Below, piece by piece: positions 6,957-11,032 of a stretch of 11,032 bases of DNA. Position numbers and translations under genes: made by a program. The number at the start of each line of letters is the position of its first letter. The stretch's first letter is position 1. The stretch comes from Bdellovibrio sp. (GTDB lineage: Bacteria > Bdellovibrionota > Bdellovibrionia > Bdellovibrionales > Bdellovibrionaceae): positions 1-11,032 of the forward strand of contig JAHRXB010000014.1 in assembly GCA_019104905.1 (NCBI GenBank), in the 5' to 3' direction. The notes beneath the pieces are model-generated. The model was given only the letters and a program-made list of their open reading frames with translations, did not search any database and was not told the DNA's origin.

Positions 6957-9284
6957 TCACGTCGTGACAGGTTGTTTCTGATTCTTTTGCCCAGTTCCGT
7001 TTTGGGTGGTGCTAAAATGGAACTTTAAAATATCCTTTTCCAGTTCCACATTGACACGTCCACCGTCGACCAGTCGTCCAAAAAGAAGTTCATCAACCAG
7101 AGCTTTTTTCAGATGTTCATCTACACAGCGGGCCAGGGGACGAGCACCGTAGACTTTGTCATAGCCCTTTTTCATAAGCCACTTAATCACGTCTTGAGAA
7201 ACGTTCAATTCAACTTTTTTCTCAAGCAAAGTCATTTTTAGCTCATCGACGAATTTCTGAGTGATCTTTAGCACCATCTCTTCGCTCAGATCGCGGAAAG
7301 AAACCACGGCATCCAAACGATTGATAAACTCAGGAGAGAACGCTTTTTTAATGGCATCCATAGATAACGAACTGCGATTTTCTTCAACCATGCTGATGGT
7401 GCCCCGCGAAGTTTCTAAGGCCCCGGCATTGGAAGTCATTACTAAAATCACATTCTTAAAATCAGCGACCCGACCATTGCTATCCGTTAAGCGTCCCGCA
7501 TCCATGACTTGTAACAAAACATTCGTGACATCGGGATGGGCCTTTTCGATTTCGTCCAGAAGAAGAACACCGTAAGGATGTTTTGTGACGGCTTCGGTCA
7601 GAAGTCCGCCTTCTTCATAGCCGACATATCCCGGAGGCGCTCCGACCAGACGAGCGACTGCATGTTTTTCCATGTATTCGCTCATATCAAAGCGTTCAAA
7701 ATGAACTCCCATGATTTGTGCGAGTTGGCGGCAGACTTCGGTTTTACCCACTCCTGTCGGACCCGTGAAGAGAAAGCTTCCAATGGGTTTGTTCGGACGT
7801 CCTAAACCGCTGCGCGCAAACTTGATGTTGGCGACCAAGCGATCAATGGCTTCGTCTTGACCGAAGATCAGAGCTTTTAGTTTTTTATCAAGGTCCTTAA
7901 GCTGAGTTTTTTCACTTGAAGAAACCGTTGCGATAGGAAGACCTGTCATCTTCGCGATGACTTCCTCAATCTCGGCGGTATCAATCTTGATATCTTCGGC
8001 GTTTTCATACTTCAATCTGAAATGGGCTCCGGCCTCGTCCAGAACGTCGATAGCTTTATCCGGTAGAAGTTTACCGTGAATGTGCTTTTGCGAAAGTTCG
8101 ACAGCGGCCCGCAAAGCCTCATCAGAAAATTTCACACCATGAAAATCTTCATAGGATTTACGCAGACCCTTCAGGATCTCAACACAATCTTCACGGGACG
8201 GTTCATTGATGTCGATTTTCTGAAAGCGACGGTTGAGGGCGCGGTCTTTTTCAAAATACTGACGGTATTCACTGTGAGTCGTGGAGCCGATGCAACTGAT
8301 CTCACCGCTCGCTAGGGCGGGCTTTAACAAGTTCGAAGCATCCATAGAGCCACCACTGGTGGCTCCGGCCCCCACGATGGTGTGAATCTCGTCGATAAAC
8401 AAGATGGCACCCGGGCGTTTGGAGATATCTTTAACGACGGCTTTTAAGCGGCCTTCGAAATCACCACGGAATTTTGTTCCCGCAAGTAATCCTCCGAGAT
8501 CAAGAGAATAGATCACCGCGTGTTTCAGTTTTTCAGGAACACTTCCCTGAACAATTTTCTGCGCCAGTCCCTCGGCAATCGCTGTTTTTCCAACACCAGG
8601 TTCGCCAATCAAAAGAGGATTGTTTTTCGTGCGACGGCAAAGAACTTGAATGGTTCGCTCAAGGACATCCGCACGGCCAATCAAGGGGTCGAGTTTTCCT
8701 TGTTTGGCTTTTTCATTCAGGTTCACGCAGAAGCTTTCTAGAGGAGAACCGCGGCCTTCCTCATAACCTTCCCCCTGAAATTCAGTCGGGCGAGGGGCTG
8801 CTGCGGGTGGAATATCGTGTTCTTTTCCATCCTTGGTAATTCCGTGAGAAATGTAGTTGATGATATCAAATTGAGTAAGACCCTGGCGAGCCAGGGCAAA
8901 AGTCGCATGGGAATCTTGTTCATAAAAGAGCGAGACAAGAAGACTTCCCTCGCTGATTTGGTTGCGTCCGGCGCTTTTCATTTGAATGGCAGCACGCTGA
9001 ATAAGACGGTGACACGCTAAAGTGAATTCCGGAGTCCAAGATTCAAATCCGCCATAGGAGGACAGCTGGTCATCAGTGATTTGCGGAATGCCCGCTTTAA
9101 GATGATCGCGCAAATCTTGACGGAGCTTCTGCACGTTCACGGCGCAGGCTTCAAGAATTTCTACCATGATCGGGGACTCGGTCAGGACCAGAAGGATGTG
9201 CTCCAGGGTCACAAACTCATGATGGTGACGCTTGGCGAGTTCTGTGGCTTCGGCGAGCTTGCGCTCAAGTTCTCGGCTCATCAT
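6957..9284 (-). CDS. clpA: ClpA, ATP-dependent unfoldase of the ClpAP protease
   Basis: AAA+ unfoldase that threads substrates, including N-degron proteins brought by ClpS, into the ClpP peptidase. It has 775 residues, like E. coli ClpA (758) plus a polar tail of about 20. The N-domain (about 1-145) binds ClpS. D1 has Walker A GEPGVGKT (227-234) and Walker B ILFIDEIH (294-301). D2 has Walker A GPTGVGKT (508-515), Walker [12 protein letters not shown] (574-584) and the pore element GYVGYEEGG (552-560). There is no ClpB/ClpC middle domain, which fixes the identity as ClpA. The loop that normally carries the ClpP-docking IGL/IGF reads ISM here (630-632). The start overlaps the clpS stop as ATGATG. 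The AGGAGG site is four bases from the first ATG and seven from the second, so Met2 (ATG at 9281) may be the true start. Confidence 0.97.
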   Translation of the reverse strand: MMSRELERKLAEATELAKRHHHEFVTLEHILLVLTESPIMVEILEACAVNVQKLRQDLRDHLKAGIPQITDDQLSSYGGFESWTPEFTLACHRLIQRAAIQMKSAGRNQISEGSLLVSLFYEQDSHATFALARQGLTQFDIINYISHGITKDGKEHDIPPAAAPRPTEFQGEGYEEGRGSPLESFCVNLNEKAKQGKLDPLIGRADVLERTIQVLCRRTKNNPLLIGEPGVGKTAIAEGLAQKIVQGSVPEKLKHAVIYSLDLGGLLAGTKFRGDFEGRLKAVVKDISKRPGAILFIDEIHTIVGAGATSGGSMDASNLLKPALASGEISCIGSTTHSEYRQYFEKDRALNRRFQKIDINEPSREDCVEILKGLRKSYEDFHGVKFSDEALRAAVELSQKHIHGKLLPDKAIDVLDEAGAHFRLKYENAEDIKIDTAEIEEVIAKMTGLPIATVSSSEKTQLKDLDKKLKALIFGQDEAIDRLVANIKFARSGLGRPNKPIGSFLFTGPTGVGKTEVCRQLAQIMGVHFERFDMSEYMEKHAVARLVGAPPGYVGYEEGGLLTEAVTKHPYGVLLLDEIEKAHPDVTNVLLQVMDAGRLTDSNGRVADFKNVILVMTSNAGALETSRGTISMVEENRSSLSMDAIKKAFSPEFINRLDAVVSFRDLSEEMVLKITQKFVDELKMTLLEKKVELNVSQDVIKWLMKKGYDKVYGARPLARCVDEHLKKALVDELLFGRLVDGGRVNVELEKDILKFHFSTTQNGTGQKNQKQPVTT

Positions 9285-9625
9285 GCTTCCTCCTCCAGGG
9301 TGCTTTTCAGGGGATATTGATTTAGCTGCGCGAATTGATTCACTTGCATGACTTTCATCTCGGCAATCTCAAGACTGTAGACCCCCGCGACGCCTGCTCC
9401 CTTCTTATGTACATCTAACATAACTTGCGTGGCTTGCTCTTCTGATTTCGCAAAAAAGCGACGCAAAACAAGAACGACAAAATCCATGGGAGTATAGTCA
9501 TCATTCAGAAGAATGACCTTGTACATCTTCGGCGTGTCCAATTTTGGTACAATCTGGACCCCTGCTTCTCCCTCGGGATTCGAGAAAGGATAGTTGCTAT
9601 TGTTATTACTATTGTTGTCACCCAT
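9281..9625 (-). CDS. clpS: ClpS, N-degron adaptor for ClpA
   Basis: Binds destabilising N-terminal residues (Leu, Phe, Tyr, Trp) and delivers the substrate to ClpA. Of 114 residues the core is about 33-111. It contains MYKVILLNDDYTPMDFV (34-50), with the amino-group binding Asn41, Asp42 and Asp43, the pocket residues Thr45, Pro46 and Met47 (the E. coli Met40 gatekeeper), and His73 in MLDVHKKG. Every contact residue known from E. coli ClpS is kept. The N-terminal extension MGDNNSNNNSNYPFSNPEGE is unusually rich in Asn and Ser. In this family the extension is the part that engages the ClpA pore. The gene overlaps clpA by 4 nt (ATGA), which points to translational coupling. A GAGG element lies about 12 bases before the ATG, a rather long spacing. 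Confidence 0.97.
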   Translation of the reverse strand: MGDNNSNNNSNYPFSNPEGEAGVQIVPKLDTPKMYKVILLNDDYTPMDFVVLVLRRFFAKSEEQATQVMLDVHKKGAGVAGVYSLEIAEMKVMQVNQFAQLNQYPLKSTLEEEA

Positions 9626-9763
9626 GCGTTTATTTTACCTCATGGTTCAATTTGATCACTCTTTCGTCATTGGCAAGTCTAGGGGAGTAAGAAAAGCTAG
9701 TTTTAGGTCCGGCCCTGTGTCCCTCTCGTATTTATTGTGGAAACTTGCAATCGGGGATTAATT

Positions 9764-9791
9764 TTGACACACTTATGTGGGTAAACAGAAT
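9764..9791 (+). promoter_or_regulatory. pilA: Candidate sigma70-type promoter of pilA
   Basis: A perfect -35 TTGACA (9764-9769) and CAGAAT (9786-9791, four of six matches) are 16 bases apart. Transcription would start near 9798, leaving a leader of about 14 nt with the GGAGGT site. I looked for a sigma54 site (GG-N10-GC) of the kind that drives pilA in other bacteria and found none in this 186-nt divergent region. Confidence 0.4.
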
Positions 9792-9801
9792 TAAGAACCA
9801 T

Positions 9802-9807
9802 GGAGGT
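9802..9807 (+). promoter_or_regulatory. pilA: Ribosome binding site that decides the pilA start
   Basis: GGAGGT lies four bases before the ATG at 9812. The earlier in-frame ATG at 9800 overlaps this site and has no ribosome site of its own, so 9812 is the start. Confidence 0.75.
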
Positions 9808-9811
9808 CCTA

Positions 9812-10402
9812 ATGTTTTTATCAACTCGAAAGTCTCAACGCGGTTTCTCTCTCGTTGAGTTGATGGTCGTTGTGGCGATTATCGGTGTTTTGGCGTCGAT
9901 TGCGGTGCCTTCTATCAATAAATATTTGGCTAAAGCACGTCAGTCAGAGGCGAAGACAAATCTTTCTTCAATTTATACGTCTGAAAAAGCTTTTTATGCT
10001 GAGTACACGGCTTACCATACAATGTTTGGAGCCATTGGATACTCTCCTGAAGGTAAGTTGAGATACAACGTCGGTTTCAGTGCCGCAGGGACTCCAGATG
10101 CTGGTACTGGAAATGGTTACAACAACCCTCCAACAACGGCTCCTGGAAATCAAATTAATGCATATTCATACTGTAATACCAGTGTGGGAAATGCGATTGG
10201 TGCGTTCAGCAATAATAGTCCTTGTACGTTGCTCAATGGCGCGACGAATGTGGCTCCGCCAAGTCTTCCAACGACAGTTTTGGACGGAACGACTTTCCGT
10301 GCGGCTGCGATTTCTGTGATTCATACAAGTATGCCTGCTGGTGACGTTTGGACGATTGATCAAAACAAAGACTTGAGAAACGCGACTCCTGGTATTCCTT
10401 AA
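9812..10402 (+). CDS. pilA: PilA, major type IVa pilin
   Basis: Structural subunit of the type IV pilus; in B. bacteriovorus the orthologous pilin is needed for prey entry. From the ATG at 9812 it has 196 residues. The leader MFLSTRKSQRG (11 residues) ends in the PilD prepilin peptidase site, giving a mature protein that begins FSLVELMVVVAIIGVLASIA with Glu at +5, the classic type IVa form (185 residues). The conserved helix goes on through KYLAKARQSEAKTNLSSIYT. The globular part has a Gly/Asn/Pro-rich middle (about 92-115), two Cys (121 and 138, 17 apart) that could form a disulfide, and a C-terminal strand DVWTIDQNKDLRN typical of these pilins. There is no C-terminal Cys pair like that of Pseudomonas or Neisseria. 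It is divergent from clpS, and its stop overlaps the next gene as TAATG. Confidence 0.96.
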   Translation: MFLSTRKSQRGFSLVELMVVVAIIGVLASIAVPSINKYLAKARQSEAKTNLSSIYTSEKAFYAEYTAYHTMFGAIGYSPEGKLRYNVGFSAAGTPDAGTGNGYNNPPTTAPGNQINAYSYCNTSVGNAIGAFSNNSPCTLLNGATNVAPPSLPTTVLDGTTFRAAAISVIHTSMPAGDVWTIDQNKDLRNATPGIP

Positions 10403-11032
10403 TGCCAACATTTGTTGACATGATTCATAGTATTCAGAAAATCCCAGGCCTTGTGCTTGGGATTTTTGCTATTGGGCTCATCGTTTTAACCAGCGGACAA
10501 TTTGGAGCCGCAACAAAGATTGAACGAAAGCCAATTGCGCCGCCTCCTTATATCGAGCGCATGAGCTTTGGCTATCAAGAGTCCATCGCAGATATAATGT
10601 GGATCCGAGCCATCCAAGACTTCGATTACTGCGATCAAGAAATCGCCGCGAAGGTTTGTGTGAACAACTCATGGCTCTACAAAATGCTTGATACAGTGAC
10701 AAACTTGTCGCCTCACTTTCGCACTCCCTATGCCGCTGGGGCGCTGGCGTTGACCGTGATCATCTCTGACATTGATGGTGCGACAAAAATTTTCGATAAG
10801 GGCGTCAAAGAGTTTCCGAACGATTGGCCGATTTTGTATCGTGCGGCTTATCACTATCTCTACGAAGTGAAGGATAAAAAAAGAGCTGCGGAACTGCTGA
10901 TTCAAGCGGGACAAAATGGAGCACCACCTTGGGTGTTCTCATTGGCGGGACGTCTTTACTCTGATTCGGGTCATCTGGATTTGGCGCAATCTCTTTTGGC
11001 AGAAATGAAACGCAACAATCAGGATCCAGTTT
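10402..11032 (+). CDS. Membrane-anchored helical-repeat (TPR-like) protein next to pilA, partial
   Basis: The gene runs off the right edge; 210 residues are visible. The ATG at 10402 overlaps the pilA stop (TAATG), and no ribosome site is seen, so translation is probably coupled to pilA. The N-terminus carries a membrane segment at about 14-32 (IPGLVLGIFAIGLIVLTSG). It is followed by a conserved-looking stretch with APPPYIERMSFGYQES (46-61), DIMWIRAIQDFDYC (64-77) and a second Cys at 86. Helical repeats of TPR character begin near 95, for example GATKIFDKGVKEFPNDWPIL (126-145) and AAELLIQAGQNGAPPW (162-177). Its place beside pilA suggests a role in pilus assembly or function from the periplasmic side of the inner membrane. 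I do not know a defined activity for it. Confidence 0.85.
   Translation, partial: MPTFVDMIHSIQKIPGLVLGIFAIGLIVLTSGQFGAATKIERKPIAPPPYIERMSFGYQESIADIMWIRAIQDFDYCDQEIAAKVCVNNSWLYKMLDTVTNLSPHFRTPYAAGALALTVIISDIDGATKIFDKGVKEFPNDWPILYRAAYHYLYEVKDKKRAAELLIQAGQNGAPPWVFSLAGRLYSDSGHLDLAQSLLAEMKRNNQDPV
10438..10467 (+). terminator. Terminator-like hairpin inside the 5' end of the gene after pilA
   Basis: AAAATCCCAGG (10438-10448) pairs with CTTGGGATTTT (10456-10466): 11 pairs, one of them G-U, with a 7-nt loop. The T-run at 10463-10467 follows directly. This is a good intrinsic-terminator shape 36 nt after the pilA stop, yet it lies in codons 13-22 of the next gene, which encode its membrane segment. 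It may lower expression of that gene relative to pilin. Confidence 0.6.

Noticed and set aside
9800..9811. Longer pilA start (ATG at 9800, four extra residues)
   Set aside because: It overlaps the GGAGGT ribosome site used by the ATG at 9812 and has none of its own.
9626..9811. Sigma54 promoter for pilA (a TGG...TTGCA sequence near 9738-9749)
   Set aside because: The GG and GC are only six bases apart instead of ten, so it does not fit the -24/-12 form.

Overview
The window looks like a chromosomal segment of a Bdellovibrio-type predatory bacterium (Bdellovibrionota). The evidence is a type IVa pilin (PilA) very similar in style to the predation pilin of B. bacteriovorus, followed at once by a membrane-anchored helical-repeat gene. 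Upstream of it, and divergent, lie clpS-clpA, then htpX and a large lipidated lytic transglycosylase. A myxobacterial/Bdellovibrio-type Ser/Thr kinase with the HRDLSPHN catalytic loop is at the left end. Base composition is moderate and even, with no insertion sequences, tRNAs, rRNAs or CRISPR. I see no sign of recent transfer. The organism assignment rests on protein recognition only, not on a search.

Layout. 95-1498 (+) is a transmembrane Ser/Thr kinase. It converges on a block of six genes that all read leftward. In transcription order these are clpS (9625-9281), clpA (9284-6957, overlapping clpS by 4 nt), htpX (6888-5992), an Slt-type transglycosylase (5906-3744), an S8 subtilase (3618-2230) and a small lipoprotein (2057-1533). 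A 22-codon signal-peptide-like ORF lies just ahead of the lipoprotein. From 9812 rightward come pilA (+) and, overlapping its stop as TAATG, a helical-repeat membrane protein that runs off the right edge. The largest gene-free gap is about 186 nt, between clpS and pilA.

How the genes fit together. The leftward block is mostly about protein and wall turnover. ClpS recognises N-degrons and hands them to the ClpA unfoldase, HtpX is an inner-membrane zinc protease, the subtilase probably acts in the periplasm, and the transglycosylase cuts peptidoglycan from a lipid anchor. PilA and its partner build or support the type IV pilus.

Points that deserve attention: a terminator-like hairpin inside the first codons of the gene after pilA; a 12-bp inverted repeat wrapped round a good sigma70-type promoter and the ribosome site of htpX; a non-standard ClpP-docking tripeptide (ISM in place of IGL/IGF) in ClpA; an apparently leaderless transglycosylase gene; and the tiny signal-peptide ORF. 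I found no evidence of a wholly new multi-gene system here.
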